Below are positions 45,307-55,415 of a DNA stretch of 64,000 nt, one piece after another. The notes under the pieces were generated by a model, which was given only the letters and a program-made list of their open reading frames with translations, was not told the origin of the DNA and did not search any database. The translations under genes and the position numbers were made by a program. Source of the stretch: CBDHFQ01 sp965262565 (GTDB lineage: Bacteria; Bacteroidota; Bacteroidia; J057); assembly GCA_965262565.1 (NCBI GenBank), contig CBDHFQ010000020.1:496001-560000 (forward strand), written 5' to 3'. Position 1 is the stretch's first letter, and every line of letters begins with the position of its first letter.

Positions 45307-46071
45307 ATGAAACTTCACCATCTTAGAAATGCCACACTGATTATCGAACATCAGGAACATATGATTTTAGTTGATCCTATGTTGGGGAAGGTAGGAACTC
45401 AACCTCCTTTTACGCTATTTAGGTTCAAAGCAAGAAAAAATCCATTGATCCCTCTTCCAGACAATAGCCAGGAAAAATTAGATAGAGTAACGCATTGTTT
45501 GATTACGCATAAACATCCTGATCACATAGATAAAGCAGCGATACATTTTCTGATGAATCGGAATATTCCTGTTATATGCAGTGAAAAAGATGGTTCTTTC
45601 TTCCAGAAAAGGGGCTTAAAAGTAGTTCAGGAAATCGCTTACTGGGAAGAGGTTCCTTTCTTAAACGGAACGATTATGGGAATTCCTGCCAGGCATGGCT
45701 ATGGATTTATTGCCACGCCTATGGGAAATGTAATGGGATTTTTGATTAAGTGGACCAATGCGCCAAGTCTATATATTAGCGCAGACACTATTTTCACAGA
45801 AGCAGTAGAAAAGGTATTAATGGAATATCAACCAGATGTGGCTGTCCTTGCTTGTGGAACAGCTCAGTTGGACATTGGACAACCACTCTTGATGACATTA
45901 GACGATATATTGAGATTTGTAGAAAAAGCACCAGGCAAAGTACTAGCTAACCATATGGAAGCCCTAAATCATTGTCCTACCACCAGAGCAAAATTAACAG
46001 AGGGGTTGATACATAGAGGCTTAATAGATAAAGTGTATATTCCAAAAGATGGGGAAATAGTGGAGGTCTGA
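45307..46071 (+). CDS. metallo-beta-lactamase-fold hydrolase (UlaG-like)
   Basis: A 254-residue cytoplasmic protein of the MBL fold: HHLRNATLIIEHQEHMILVDPML at the start, the metal motif HKHPDHID (about 71-78), GIPARHGYGF, ISADTIF and LANHMEALNHC near the C-terminus. This order matches the UlaG/L-ascorbate-6-phosphate lactonase-like branch. No signal peptide. Role uncertain; many members hydrolyse lactones or phosphodiesters. It is separated by 218 bases from the ThuA gene and converges with the FG-GAP gene that ends at 46140; nothing notable is seen in those spaces. Confidence 0.88.
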   Translation: MKLHHLRNATLIIEHQEHMILVDPMLGKVGTQPPFTLFRFKARKNPLIPLPDNSQEKLDRVTHCLITHKHPDHIDKAAIHFLMNRNIPVICSEKDGSFFQKRGLKVVQEIAYWEEVPFLNGTIMGIPARHGYGFIATPMGNVMGFLIKWTNAPSLYISADTIFTEAVEKVLMEYQPDVAVLACGTAQLDIGQPLLMTLDDILRFVEKAPGKVLANHMEALNHCPTTRAKLTEGLIHRGLIDKVYIPKDGEIVEV

Positions 46072-46139
46072 ACTTTATCTGTCATTTTGATAAGCATAAG
46101 AGTTAAGGAATTTTTTGAAGTACATCGAGGCACATCTTC

Positions 46140-48311
46140 CTAATGAATGACCAGCTGTTTTGCTATTTTCTTCCGATGTGTCAACACCTGAACAATATAG
46201 GTTCCTCTTTTCCAATGTTCGAGAGGAATCAGCGTAGCATATCGTTTTGTCTTACTCGAAAAAATAATTCGTCCATCTGTATCGGAAATCTTAATCTCGG
46301 CAACATGATTTGAGATGCCTTTAATGTTAATTTCCACTTCATTACTGGCTGGATTAGGGCTAAGGTTGAGTTCTAAAGAGAGAGATGAAGATGGTAATTG
46401 GACATGTCGAACAGCTGAATATTCTGAAGCTCCATTTAGATATACATGTTTAATCCGGTAGTAAAGTTTTGAAGCATCTAAGGTGTGATAGTTTTTATCT
46501 TTAAAGGAAAAGTAAGGCTTTTTGGATGATGTTGCTTTTACTCGAATGTTATTAATAGGTTGGAAGAATTGGCCATCTGTGGATCTTTCTATTTGGAAAT
46601 AATCTGTTTGCTCCGTTTGACTTATTTTCCATTTGAGTGATATCTCATCTTCTATCTGTTTTAGGTCAAAAGAGTGCCAGGCTACGGATAAAGGAGCTGA
46701 CAAGGCATCTGTATGATAAATCGGTATAGTCCGATTCGAGTAGGCGGAAGGAACAATTACTTGTTCTACTTCATCTCTGGTTCCATCTACAGTTAGATAA
46801 TGAACAGAAACCCGGTAGGTACTGTCCGGGCCGTTAGGTAATCCAAAATGGACAAGATCGGGAGCGTCTGTTCCATGTCCAGAAACGGTGGGAACTTCTC
46901 TGACACCCCCTATAATCTGCCCAGTATTATCCTTTAGTATAACATTAGCTCCTATCGCTGCTCTCGAAATACCATTTCCCAGATCAATTTTAGGCGCTAC
47001 CATCAGATAATTTTCATTACCATTTTCATTGAGATTATTCCGCCAAAGTTGGTTGTTTCCTCCATTGATATTGACATATAAATCAAGATCCCCATCATTA
47101 TCATAATCAGCAAAGGCACACCCTTCCCCATTTCCATTCACATTGATAGAAAGATTATCTCTGGTGAAACTGAGCGTTCCTCCAGTTGGGGTATTATTGA
47201 TAAATAAATATCCGGTGCCACTGTTCGCGGTTAAAAAGAGATCTAATTTACCATCGTTATTGACATCCCCGACAGCACAACCATCAATTCCGCTACTCGG
47301 AGCACTTATACCCGCAGACAACCAGGGTTCTCCATCCAGACTACCTGATTTAGTAGGTACCAAGGTAGTCGTGCCATTATTCATCCAGATTTGGTTTTCA
47401 TCCTGATCTGTCCAATAAACATCAAAGTCTCCGTCATTATCAAAATCTCCAAATACTACGCCTCCTTTGTTTGAGTTATTGGCATTCCCAATTTCCTGTC
47501 CGCTATTAAAGGTTCCATCTCCATTATTAATAAAAAAATCTCTCTGATTACGTTTGCGGGCGATGATGTCGAGATCTCCATCGTTATCAAAATCTACACA
47601 AGCCGCATAGTCTCCATCCTTGGCACTGGAAGGTAATCCCGTCAAAGAAGGATCTATACAAATAAAATTCGCTGTACCATCTCCCGGATTTTCAAATAGG
47701 TCTATACCAAAATTGTGGTTTTCTATAATGAGGTCCAGCCAACCGTCATTATTATAGTCAGCTGCAAGAATTCCTTCTGTATTTACTTTATTATCATGAA
47801 AGTCAGAACTTACGATTTGCTTATTAGGTGCATTATTTGTTCCAATTCCGAAGGCGTAACTACTGTCGGGGCCTTGATTCAGATATATATCCAGTCCATT
47901 CCTGGAAGTGTTCCGAACGAGATCCACGTATCCATCATTATTAAGGTCAGCTAATAGAGCGCTTCTTTCTCTAAAGTTTTGTGTACAGTGTTGACAATAA
48001 TCTGCAGATAAATCAGAAAAAACAGGATTGGTAGGATCAGAAGGGTCCGATATAAGAACTCGAGTTCCTGTACCATTGATTCTGGTATTTACTACCACAT
48101 CCAAATATCCGTCTTCATTAATATCTCCCCAGGCAAATCCTCCATCTTTACTTCCAGAAATAGCTAGATCTGATCCGGCATGTTCTGAAGCATTAGTAGC
48201 AACATTTGTAAAAGCGTGAACGAAAGATAGTGGATGATGATGTTTAAATCCCAGGATCGAACTTATAGCTAATAGGGTGTAGGTAGAGACGATGATGCCT
48301 TTTGGTTTCAA
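46140..48311 (-). CDS. FG-GAP/VCBS-repeat type IX cargo protein with ASPIC/UnbV-like domain
   Basis: A 723-residue protein. There is no in-frame ATG between the upstream stop (48345-48347) and the signal-like start, so TTG at 48309-48311 is taken as start; it gives KPKGIIVSTYTLLAISSILG. Seven or so FG-GAP/VCBS blades follow, each with a calcium-type D-x-N/D-x-DG-x-x-D loop (DINEDGYLD, DLNNDGYVD, DYNNDGWLD, DFDNDGDLD, DFDNDGDFD, DVNNDGKLD, DYDNDGDLD). An ASPIC/UnbV-like part lies at about 430-510, a fibronectin-like segment at 545-640 and a T9SS type A tail at 650-723 (LSPNPASNEVEINI ... GTYIVQVLT). Surface-exposed; ligand unknown. Confidence 0.85.
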   Translation of the reverse strand: MKPKGIIVSTYTLLAISSILGFKHHHPLSFVHAFTNVATNASEHAGSDLAISGSKDGGFAWGDINEDGYLDVVVNTRINGTGTRVLISDPSDPTNPVFSDLSADYCQHCTQNFRERSALLADLNNDGYVDLVRNTSRNGLDIYLNQGPDSSYAFGIGTNNAPNKQIVSSDFHDNKVNTEGILAADYNNDGWLDLIIENHNFGIDLFENPGDGTANFICIDPSLTGLPSSAKDGDYAACVDFDNDGDLDIIARKRNQRDFFINNGDGTFNSGQEIGNANNSNKGGVVFGDFDNDGDFDVYWTDQDENQIWMNNGTTTLVPTKSGSLDGEPWLSAGISAPSSGIDGCAVGDVNNDGKLDLFLTANSGTGYLFINNTPTGGTLSFTRDNLSINVNGNGEGCAFADYDNDGDLDLYVNINGGNNQLWRNNLNENGNENYLMVAPKIDLGNGISRAAIGANVILKDNTGQIIGGVREVPTVSGHGTDAPDLVHFGLPNGPDSTYRVSVHYLTVDGTRDEVEQVIVPSAYSNRTIPIYHTDALSAPLSVAWHSFDLKQIEDEISLKWKISQTEQTDYFQIERSTDGQFFQPINNIRVKATSSKKPYFSFKDKNYHTLDASKLYYRIKHVYLNGASEYSAVRHVQLPSSSLSLELNLSPNPASNEVEINIKGISNHVAEIKISDTDGRIIFSSKTKRYATLIPLEHWKRGTYIVQVLTHRKKIAKQLVIH

Positions 48312-48605
48312 AATAATGGTAAAGTTATGCGATAGATGATTGATTTATGGAATTAAGTTATGTTTGCAATATGTATTATTATTAGCCTGTTTCCGACTAA
48401 TTATTGATCCAAATATTACACTTATTATTTGCGTAAATGATTGATTAATAGACTGTTCAATGAGTTTAAGAAAATGAGGTAGCCTATGATAATATTGCAG
48501 ACTTTCTGGGAAGAGCTTCAGAAATGGTAATAGCACTACACTTGTGTGTGAATACATTAAAATATTCGAAAGAATCCTATCTCCTTATCACTAATTGATA
48601 TGAGA

Positions 48606-50312
48606 TCATAAGCTTTCCAGCAATACCAATCTTCCCGCTTGACTTAATTTCACCGATCCATTATTGACCGTGATTTGTTGGTTCGTGTAAGCATCTCTGA
48701 GAACTTCACCATTTGTGAAGGCGTTTCCAACGGGAATTTCTACAGAAGTAGTTCCTATCAATTCAGCGGGAACAATGCTTACCACAACTTTATCTTCTGT
48801 TGTTCCACTAGTGTAAGTGCGTTGAAAAACGAAGGGAGATTCGGAAATGAGTTCGTGTTGGCCTGCTCCAATAGCAGGATGATATTTTCTAAATTGGCCC
48901 AACTTCCTCCAATGGGACAATACCTCTTGAACTTGATATCCATTTCCTGAAACATTGTCAGCTATTTCATCCCAATTCATAAATGATCGTAAATGTGCAT
49001 CTCCTTTTGCCCCTTCTACCGTTAACACCCTTGCTGATTCATCTCCGTAATAGATTTGCGCTGCTCCGGGAGAAAGTAACAGGCGATTAGCTGCTTCAAA
49101 GGGCCGTTCTCTCAAAGCATCAAAAGGATTTCCATCATCATGAGAACTTACATAATTGACAACTGAATAAGAGGATAGGGGAGGAGTAGATAAGGCAGTT
49201 GAGTAAGATTGGAAGAAAGGCTGGTACGACTCATTGGCATCAGAAATAAAAGAGAAATTAATCAGGCTCTCAAATCCATCATCAAAGAAATTTTCCTTTT
49301 CATCCCCATAATCAAAATCTAAGCCTCCTTTTATGCTGTAACCATATACTTCTCCTGTCATATAAAAGGGAGAATCATCTACTACTTTATCTGGGTGAGC
49401 TACTTTCCAGGCTTCAAAGGCTCGTATAGCTTCTTTTTTTAAGATGGCCCAAATTTCAGCTTCCGTATGTTTGGCTGTATCTACTCTATATCCATCTAAT
49501 CCCAATTCAGTAATCCAATCCGTCAGCCATTTAATGATGTAATAAGTGGGAGTTCTTGGATAAGCTGTTCGTTCGAAAAATTGATCCAACTCTTCCATTT
49601 CCTGCTCGTATCTACCTTCTTCGTTCCATTTTTTTGCTAAGAAAGCGGGAAGCTCTACTTCCTCCTCGCTTTCTGTTTTTATATCGGGAAGGTTTTCCAC
49701 TAAGGTGCAGGTTACTGTAGATTCCCTGTCTTCATAGGTACAGGTAGGCCGAGTTCTTACCCATTCATCCGGCCATTTTACATCTATGTCGGTTACGGGT
49801 CCTGTATGATTTAACACGGCATCCCAAATAACTCTGATTCCATGGGCATGAGCAGCATCTACCATTTCTTTAAGTTCCTCTACTGTTCCGTAATTTGGAT
49901 CTAATGCTGTCCAATCCTTGGTCCAATAGCCGTGATATCCATAGGTTTTCCCATACCCTTCATCTACCGAACCGTGAATTTGTTCTACTGGAGGAGTAAA
50001 CCAGATAGCGGTGACGCCCAGGCTATCAAAATAGCCTTCATCGATCTTTTGGGTAATTCCTTTAAAATCCCCTCCTAAAAAGTTGCGCAATATATCACCA
50101 TCCGGATTCCTCCCGAAGTTAATGTCATTAGTGGAATCCCCATTGAAAAATCGGTCGGTTAACATAAAATAGATGGTGGCATTGTCCCAGGTGAAATAGA
50201 AGTCATTGTGAGAGGGAATTATTTGAGAATTAGAAGGGGTAGAAGGAGTGTTGCAGGAGATAAACATGGACAATGAAGCGACGCTCAGTAGGTAGGATAT
50301 AACTTGTTTCAT
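48606..50312 (-). CDS. GH13 alpha-amylase, lipoprotein
   Basis: A 568-residue enzyme with lipobox FISC (Cys20). GH13 motifs in order: DAVLNH (164-169, region I), the nucleophile in GYRVDTAKH (Asp278), the acid/base in MTGEVYG (Glu321) and SSHDDG with the third aspartate (Asp392). The insertion EEEVELPAFLAKKWN (about 217-231) and WLTDWITELGLDGYRVDTAKH resemble the MalS-like subfamily (GH13_19 type), which is inference. Known reaction: cleavage of alpha-1,4-glucan links, here at the outer face of the cell or in the periplasm. With the GH15 enzyme at 55416 it points to starch, glycogen or maltodextrin use, though the two are not in one operon. Confidence 0.92.
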   Translation of the reverse strand: MKQVISYLLSVASLSMFISCNTPSTPSNSQIIPSHNDFYFTWDNATIYFMLTDRFFNGDSTNDINFGRNPDGDILRNFLGGDFKGITQKIDEGYFDSLGVTAIWFTPPVEQIHGSVDEGYGKTYGYHGYWTKDWTALDPNYGTVEELKEMVDAAHAHGIRVIWDAVLNHTGPVTDIDVKWPDEWVRTRPTCTYEDRESTVTCTLVENLPDIKTESEEEVELPAFLAKKWNEEGRYEQEMEELDQFFERTAYPRTPTYYIIKWLTDWITELGLDGYRVDTAKHTEAEIWAILKKEAIRAFEAWKVAHPDKVVDDSPFYMTGEVYGYSIKGGLDFDYGDEKENFFDDGFESLINFSFISDANESYQPFFQSYSTALSTPPLSSYSVVNYVSSHDDGNPFDALRERPFEAANRLLLSPGAAQIYYGDESARVLTVEGAKGDAHLRSFMNWDEIADNVSGNGYQVQEVLSHWRKLGQFRKYHPAIGAGQHELISESPFVFQRTYTSGTTEDKVVVSIVPAELIGTTSVEIPVGNAFTNGEVLRDAYTNQQITVNNGSVKLSQAGRLVLLESL

Positions 50313-50471
50313 TTGGGTAACAGTTGTAGTAGCATGAATAGAGTAGAAATATAATTGATATTCTGGAAACTTTCCTACAGATCATAGAAAACTCCCACCA
50401 CGTAGAGAAAAATTTTGAGTAACTTATACTTATGTCCAACTATGTATGAGGAATAGTATAATTACCCTGAC

Positions 50472-50849
50472 ATGGAACAAAAACAATTGTTAGCGGCCAA
50501 AGATGTAAAGGTCTTTGTACCATCAAGAGATTTCCATTTATCCCTGTCTTTTTATGAGAAATTAGGATGGAAGAAAAATTGGGTGCATGAAGAAAGCTTA
50601 GCAGAAATGGAGTTGGGGGGAGTGAGATTTTATTTGCAAAACTATTACCATAGGGAATGGGCCAGTAATTTTATGTTGTATATAGATGTGGAGAATACGG
50701 AAGCCTGGTACGATCATGCCAAAGCAATTATAGCGGAAGGAATATTTGGGGTGGCTAAGATCAGGCCTCCGAAATTAGAGTCCCATGCTAAAGTAACCTA
50801 TGTCTGGGATCCTTGTGGAGTGCTGTTACATTTTGCAGAATCTGTATGA
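50472..50849 (+). CDS. VOC-family (glyoxalase-like) protein
   Basis: A 125-residue cytoplasmic protein with paired beta-alpha-beta-beta-beta modules of the vicinal oxygen chelate fold: VKVFVPSRDFHLSLSFYEKLG (first module) and MLYIDVENTEAWYDHAKAII, then VTYVWDPCGVLLHFAES (second). Related small proteins resemble bleomycin-resistance or antibiotic-modifying proteins, but the metal ligands are not complete here and the function cannot be named. It converges with the ROK-like gene, with one base between stop codons. Confidence 0.8.
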   Translation: MEQKQLLAAKDVKVFVPSRDFHLSLSFYEKLGWKKNWVHEESLAEMELGGVRFYLQNYYHREWASNFMLYIDVENTEAWYDHAKAIIAEGIFGVAKIRPPKLESHAKVTYVWDPCGVLLHFAESV

Positions 50850-50850
50850 G

Positions 50851-51822
50851 TTAAGTAATTGGTTCTACCTTAATCTGATGCCAGGCTAATGCAGCGGCAC
50901 TTTTTAAATCTGCATCATCTTCTAACAATTGTGTACTGCTCACTTTAGTTTTTCCTTTAAAAACTCCAAAGACGTGTTTTTCTATCGTTTTCTGTATGAT
51001 AGGTGCTATGAACTCACTTGCTTTTGAGAGTGGACCGCTTAGGTAAATGATACTGGGAGAGCTTAAGGCAACTAAATCAGAGAGTGCTTTTCCAAGAATG
51101 ATTCCCATCCGTTCCAGTGCATCTAAAGACATTTTATCGCCTTCCTTCGCTGCCCCAATGATATCCATACACGTCATATCATCAAAGCCTTTATGTTGTA
51201 AAGGGCTGTTGTCCTGATATTTAGCCATCAGGTCGGAAGTAATGTGTTTAAGTCCTGTGGTAGTGGCATAGGTAGATAAGCGTTCTGGGCCACCGTAAAT
51301 TAGATTTAAGCCTGGAATTTCTATTAACACATCTCCTAGATTACCTGCCATTCCATTGTGGCCACTTAAGGCTATTTCTTCTTCCATAAAACATACTTTT
51401 ATCACATCTCCCAGATAAAGAGACATGTAGTGTTCTGTTTCTTTAGCGGCACCATAATATTTTTCTCCCCATGCATAACAAATGGCTGGATGCCCTACAA
51501 AAACAGGTAATTCTCCATAGCTTTTCAATTCGTCTACTAAATCGGACTCGTGGTATCTGGCTAAATTAAAGAAGGAATCGAGTTTGTCATTCCCAATGTT
51601 CAGAGAAATGCTATTAACTCCGACGGCTTGTAATTTAATAGGCTGATTTACTGATTCCAACAGACCTTCTAATATGGGGATAAGTTCTTCAAAATGAGAC
51701 GATGGGCTACCTGGAGGATCGTGTGGAATTTCTGTTTGGGACAATATGTTACCTGCTTCATCAATGATAGCACATTGTGTAATGGGAGGATCTGCATGGA
51801 TAGATAATACAGCTGGAATCAT
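50851..51822 (-). CDS. ROK-like protein with altered motifs
   Basis: A 323-residue protein; ATG 51822 is preferred over TTG 51849. The fold pattern is that of ROK (repressor, ORF, kinase) proteins: an N-terminal phosphate-loop-like strand pair (AVLSIHADPPITQCAIIDEAG), SLYLGDVIKVCFM, GHNGMAGNLGDVLIE and IIYLSGPLS. Three things are unlike active sugar kinases: the DxGGT phosphate-1 motif is replaced, the zinc motif CxCGxxGC is absent, and the GHxxG segment has drifted. It may bind a sugar without phosphorylating it. No DNA-binding domain is seen. Reading by motif only. Confidence 0.65.
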   Translation of the reverse strand: MIPAVLSIHADPPITQCAIIDEAGNILSQTEIPHDPPGSPSSHFEELIPILEGLLESVNQPIKLQAVGVNSISLNIGNDKLDSFFNLARYHESDLVDELKSYGELPVFVGHPAICYAWGEKYYGAAKETEHYMSLYLGDVIKVCFMEEEIALSGHNGMAGNLGDVLIEIPGLNLIYGGPERLSTYATTTGLKHITSDLMAKYQDNSPLQHKGFDDMTCMDIIGAAKEGDKMSLDALERMGIILGKALSDLVALSSPSIIYLSGPLSKASEFIAPIIQKTIEKHVFGVFKGKTKVSSTQLLEDDADLKSAAALAWHQIKVEPIT

Positions 51823-52049
51823 ATGGACTTTCTTTGGTGTAAAATGCAAAAAAGAAGCAGGAAAGTCTACTCAGCTTGTAAAAAATTGAGTTGGTAGGAA
51901 ATCTCTGGAATGCCTCTATTAATTTAATAACTAAATTACTGTAATATTAAATATTTATGTATGTATAATTATGGTATGAGGTAAAACCTTAGTATTTTTA
52001 AATTAATAAAGGTAAGTTTAATATCTATCGTATCTACAAAGGTTTTGTC

Positions 52050-55000
52050 TTGAAAAGTCCACATATCAGCTCGAGGGTAAAAGTTGCTTGTACATATCTT
52101 ATAATATCTTGCTTGATAGGAATTTCACTTTCTTCTGCGAAAGTGATTGAAGGAAGGATTTATTTTCAACAAGACAGCATTCAACCTTTATCAGCTAAAT
52201 TGCTTTTATTAGATGTAAAAGATTCTACCTTCAGTACTATTACCAATAATGATGGGGCATTCAGGTTTGACATTCCTCTACAATACGAATCTGAGATTTT
52301 TAGTTTGTATTTTATTGATTCCACTTATCTGTTCAGAAATTATACAAGTACTATTACTTTTTGTAGTGAAAAGATAAAAGATCTACTGATACTTTACGTA
52401 CAATCTCCCAGTGTATTCCACCAGAGAAAGCTCACCTACATAGATCGAATTCATCAGCATATTCACCATACTTATTTGAGTAAGCTGGATAGTATGGTAG
52501 AAAGATCTGATCTTCCTTTGACCTTTTGGGAAGATATATTTTTTGAACAGGAAATTGCCCTGAAACTTACTCCTTATATTGTTGATCATCTTGCGATGAT
52601 ACCAAAAGGGTCGATGCCGCTAAATTATCAAACTGCTATTGACGCTTTTTGGACAGGAGATATAGCTAAAGCTAAAGCACAACTCAGTCTTAGGGAGATT
52701 GAACATAATTTGAGAAAGTTTTATCAGCGTTTTGGTAGAAAGGTACAGTACAACGCATTGGAACAAAAAGAATTCAACGGCATTATAGAGCAATACATTC
52801 TCCTGGCCACTTTTCAGCTGATGGAACTGAACTTCAATGAAGCTGAAAAGCTATTTACTTTAGCGATTTATGCATCTCCTGGTGGATTAAAACACGTGTT
52901 ACTGTTTGCCAGATATTTGCAAATGATTCAACAGCCACGTAGAGCCGCTTCGTTCCTTAATCAGGCATTGGAAGCAAATCTCTGCAAAGGAATTGAGTAT
53001 GCACATATTTTGGTGGGTTTGGGAGATGTCTACACTCAGGAGTTGGCCTTCGATAAAGCGGTAGATCAATATAAAGAAGCAGAGATGATTAATGAGGATT
53101 TGTTAATCACTTTGGGCGAGAATTCATCTTTTAGCCAGGCGCAAAGCCTATCTTTGGCTGCGGATAGCCTTCAACGAAAAGGATTTTATCTGGAAGCGAA
53201 AGATTTGATTCAGAAAAGTATTAGGCTGGTAGAACCGCTGGTAGATGCTTCCCCTAAAATTTACAATACTTTTCTGGCGAAATTGTATGCGATTCAAGGG
53301 AATATCCATAAAGAGATTCCCAATCAAAAAGAAGCCCAAAAGAGTTATGAGCGAGCTATTGGTTTATTAAGGGAAATGATTGCTTATCATCCTGAAATAT
53401 ATTTGCCTTATTCAGTCAGATGGAATCAAGCATTGGCAGAATTGTATGTAGAAGACCAGCAATATCAGCAGGCGCTGGAAGTAGTCAAATCAGCCCAAAT
53501 TTCTGTCAAGAAGTTGTTGTTTCGCTTTCCCAGGATGTATATGGCAGCCCAATCTCAGAATCATTTTCTCATGGCCAGCATCCATTCAGCTCAACACGAA
53601 TTTTACCAGGCTATAGAGAATTATGATATCGCTCTGGATCAGTTTCGCCAACTAGCTATGCAGCATCCAGAGCAATACAGGCGACAGTTGCAGGAACTGT
53701 ATTTGCAAATAGGCAAAGCTTATACAGCCATTCACCTACAGGAAGAAGCACAACAAGCACTTCTTAGCGCTCATGAACTTATTGCTTATCAAGGAATAGA
53801 AACAGCACCTATGTTGATTCGGATTCAACTGGCACTTGCTGAATTATTCCTGTCAGAAAACAATTACGTGGAGGCGGGCAAGACATTGGAGCAGGTGGAA
53901 ACGGTGTATCTTACCTATTTGAATGCTGACTCAGTCAGGCAATTCGAGGCTAATATTCATTTATTATGGGGAAAATATTGGCTTGAAAAAAGGGATTATG
54001 TGAAAGCTGAAGGTGCCTTGACGCTGGCTTTTTCAGGAATTAAAAAGAGAACGTATATACCTTCAAGAGAGTACCATCTTCTTGAATATGAAATAAATAC
54101 ATTTCTTGGAAGATTATATACCCATTTGCATAAAAGAGATATTGCTTCTAGTTGTTTTCAACGGGTAGAACATTATTTGGATAAAGTAACTCCTTATCAG
54201 GAAAAACCATTTAAGGTTCTTCAGGCGACTTTATATCTTGATCAGGCTGCGTTACTGATAGAACACGAAATTTCTTCTGAGGCAACTGCTTTGCTGGATC
54301 AGGCAGATAACATTTTAAGGGAATACGAACATGCTAAAAAGAACAACCCTTTTCTTCCAGGCCTTAGAAAGGAAAAGGCCAGACAGGCTTATTTGAGTGG
54401 AATAAAGGAGTGGAAGGATGGATTTCTTGGCAATGCACATCGACACCTGGGTCAGGCGTATGAAATGTATATTTCTTTAACCGAGCAGTATCAAAGGGAG
54501 TATATGCTTCCTTTAATTCATGTTATGTTGAGTTTGGGGGAAGTAAAATTGGAACTTGAATACTATGAAGAGGCTATTCTTTTGTTAAACAATGCGGAAG
54601 AATATATTACACTATTAGGTGAGGAGGATAGTGATGCTTACAGGGAAGAATATGCTTGGTTATATATGGCTCAGGGGAAATACTTTGTTGTTTACAATTT
54701 TCTTAAATCGAGGGAGTTGTTTGAAAAGAGCATTCAAATGTATGAACACTTAAATGCTAAAACACCTGAGGCATATAAGTATCAACTTGCAAAATCTTAT
54801 TTTGAAAGTAGTATCATCTATTCGATTCAAGGGGATTGGGAGGCAGCCTTACTACCTTTACAAAAGACCAGGCGGATGTTAACTTTGGGGATGAATCGGG
54901 ACTCCACGGCGTTTAGATCCTTTGCTATCATGAACCTGGAACAAATCATCCGGGGATTGATTTATCTGGAACAACTAGACTTGGCGGAAGAATATATTGA

Positions 55001-55247
55001 AGTGGCCCTTTCCATTACACCTGAAGCGATTCCCATACAGATACAGCAGGCAAATCTGCTGATTTTGAAGAATAAGTTTGAGGAAGCTGAGCGAATTTAT
55101 ACTTCCTTAAATGGGCAATTATATTTCGATAGGTCTGCTTTGAAATTAGCTTCAGATGAGTTGTATGAGTTGGAGGCCAATGAGGTAAAGCACAAGGATT
55201 TTAAAAAGATCAGGAAATTACTCATTGCTCAGATGAACGAGTTGTAA
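52050..55247 (+). CDS. large exported TPR protein with N-terminal carboxypeptidase-regulatory-like domain
   Basis: A 1065-residue protein. The nearest upstream in-frame stop is at 51999-52001 and there is no ATG in between, so TTG 52050 is taken as start; the signal KSPHISSRVKVACTYLIISC ... SSAKVIEG fits directly behind it. Residues about 35-115 form a small beta sandwich (EGRIYFQQDSIQPLSAKLLL, NNDGAFRFDIPLQY), like carboxypeptidase-regulatory domains. From about 150 to the end the protein is a long run of TPR-type helix pairs (for example YAHILVGLGDVYTQELAFDK, AVDQYKEAE, EQYRRQLQELYLQIGKAYTA). It likely forms an extended scaffold in the periplasm or at the outer membrane. No catalytic motif; partners unknown. 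Confidence 0.78.
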   Translation: MKSPHISSRVKVACTYLIISCLIGISLSSAKVIEGRIYFQQDSIQPLSAKLLLLDVKDSTFSTITNNDGAFRFDIPLQYESEIFSLYFIDSTYLFRNYTSTITFCSEKIKDLLILYVQSPSVFHQRKLTYIDRIHQHIHHTYLSKLDSMVERSDLPLTFWEDIFFEQEIALKLTPYIVDHLAMIPKGSMPLNYQTAIDAFWTGDIAKAKAQLSLREIEHNLRKFYQRFGRKVQYNALEQKEFNGIIEQYILLATFQLMELNFNEAEKLFTLAIYASPGGLKHVLLFARYLQMIQQPRRAASFLNQALEANLCKGIEYAHILVGLGDVYTQELAFDKAVDQYKEAEMINEDLLITLGENSSFSQAQSLSLAADSLQRKGFYLEAKDLIQKSIRLVEPLVDASPKIYNTFLAKLYAIQGNIHKEIPNQKEAQKSYERAIGLLREMIAYHPEIYLPYSVRWNQALAELYVEDQQYQQALEVVKSAQISVKKLLFRFPRMYMAAQSQNHFLMASIHSAQHEFYQAIENYDIALDQFRQLAMQHPEQYRRQLQELYLQIGKAYTAIHLQEEAQQALLSAHELIAYQGIETAPMLIRIQLALAELFLSENNYVEAGKTLEQVETVYLTYLNADSVRQFEANIHLLWGKYWLEKRDYVKAEGALTLAFSGIKKRTYIPSREYHLLEYEINTFLGRLYTHLHKRDIASSCFQRVEHYLDKVTPYQEKPFKVLQATLYLDQAALLIEHEISSEATALLDQADNILREYEHAKKNNPFLPGLRKEKARQAYLSGIKEWKDGFLGNAHRHLGQAYEMYISLTEQYQREYMLPLIHVMLSLGEVKLELEYYEEAILLLNNAEEYITLLGEEDSDAYREEYAWLYMAQGKYFVVYNFLKSRELFEKSIQMYEHLNAKTPEAYKYQLAKSYFESSIIYSIQGDWEAALLPLQKTRRMLTLGMNRDSTAFRSFAIMNLEQIIRGLIYLEQLDLAEEYIEVALSITPEAIPIQIQQANLLILKNKFEEAERIYTSLNGQLYFDRSALKLASDELYELEANEVKHKDFKKIRKLLIAQMNEL

Positions 55248-55350
55248 CCTCCATATTGCAATGGGAATATATCCTGACTTTTATAGAATAATCCTACGTA
55301 TTAGTTTGGATTATATTAAACTGAATATGAAGAGCGAAACACAAAATAGG

Positions 55351-55379
55351 AGAGGATGACTTAAACGAAGTCATCCTCT
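55351..55379. terminator. hairpin between convergent genes, probable terminator
   Basis: A perfect 12-base-pair stem (AGAGGATGACTT, loop AAACG, AAGTCATCCTCT) lies between the TPR gene (ends 55247) and the GH15 gene (ends 55416). The following sequence on the + strand is TTATTAATT, a weak T tract. It may act in both directions. Confidence 0.6.
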
Positions 55380-55415
55380 TTATTAATTCAACAAATCTTT
55401 TTGCTGAATGTACTT

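Noticed and set aside
48345..48557. 70-codon frame on the minus strand
   Set aside because: No signal, domain or conserved pattern; lies in AT-rich spacer DNA upstream of the FG-GAP gene's region.
48675..48950. 91-codon frame on the plus strand
   Set aside because: It is the reverse of the GH13 amylase 3' end; the amylase frame has all the catalytic motifs.
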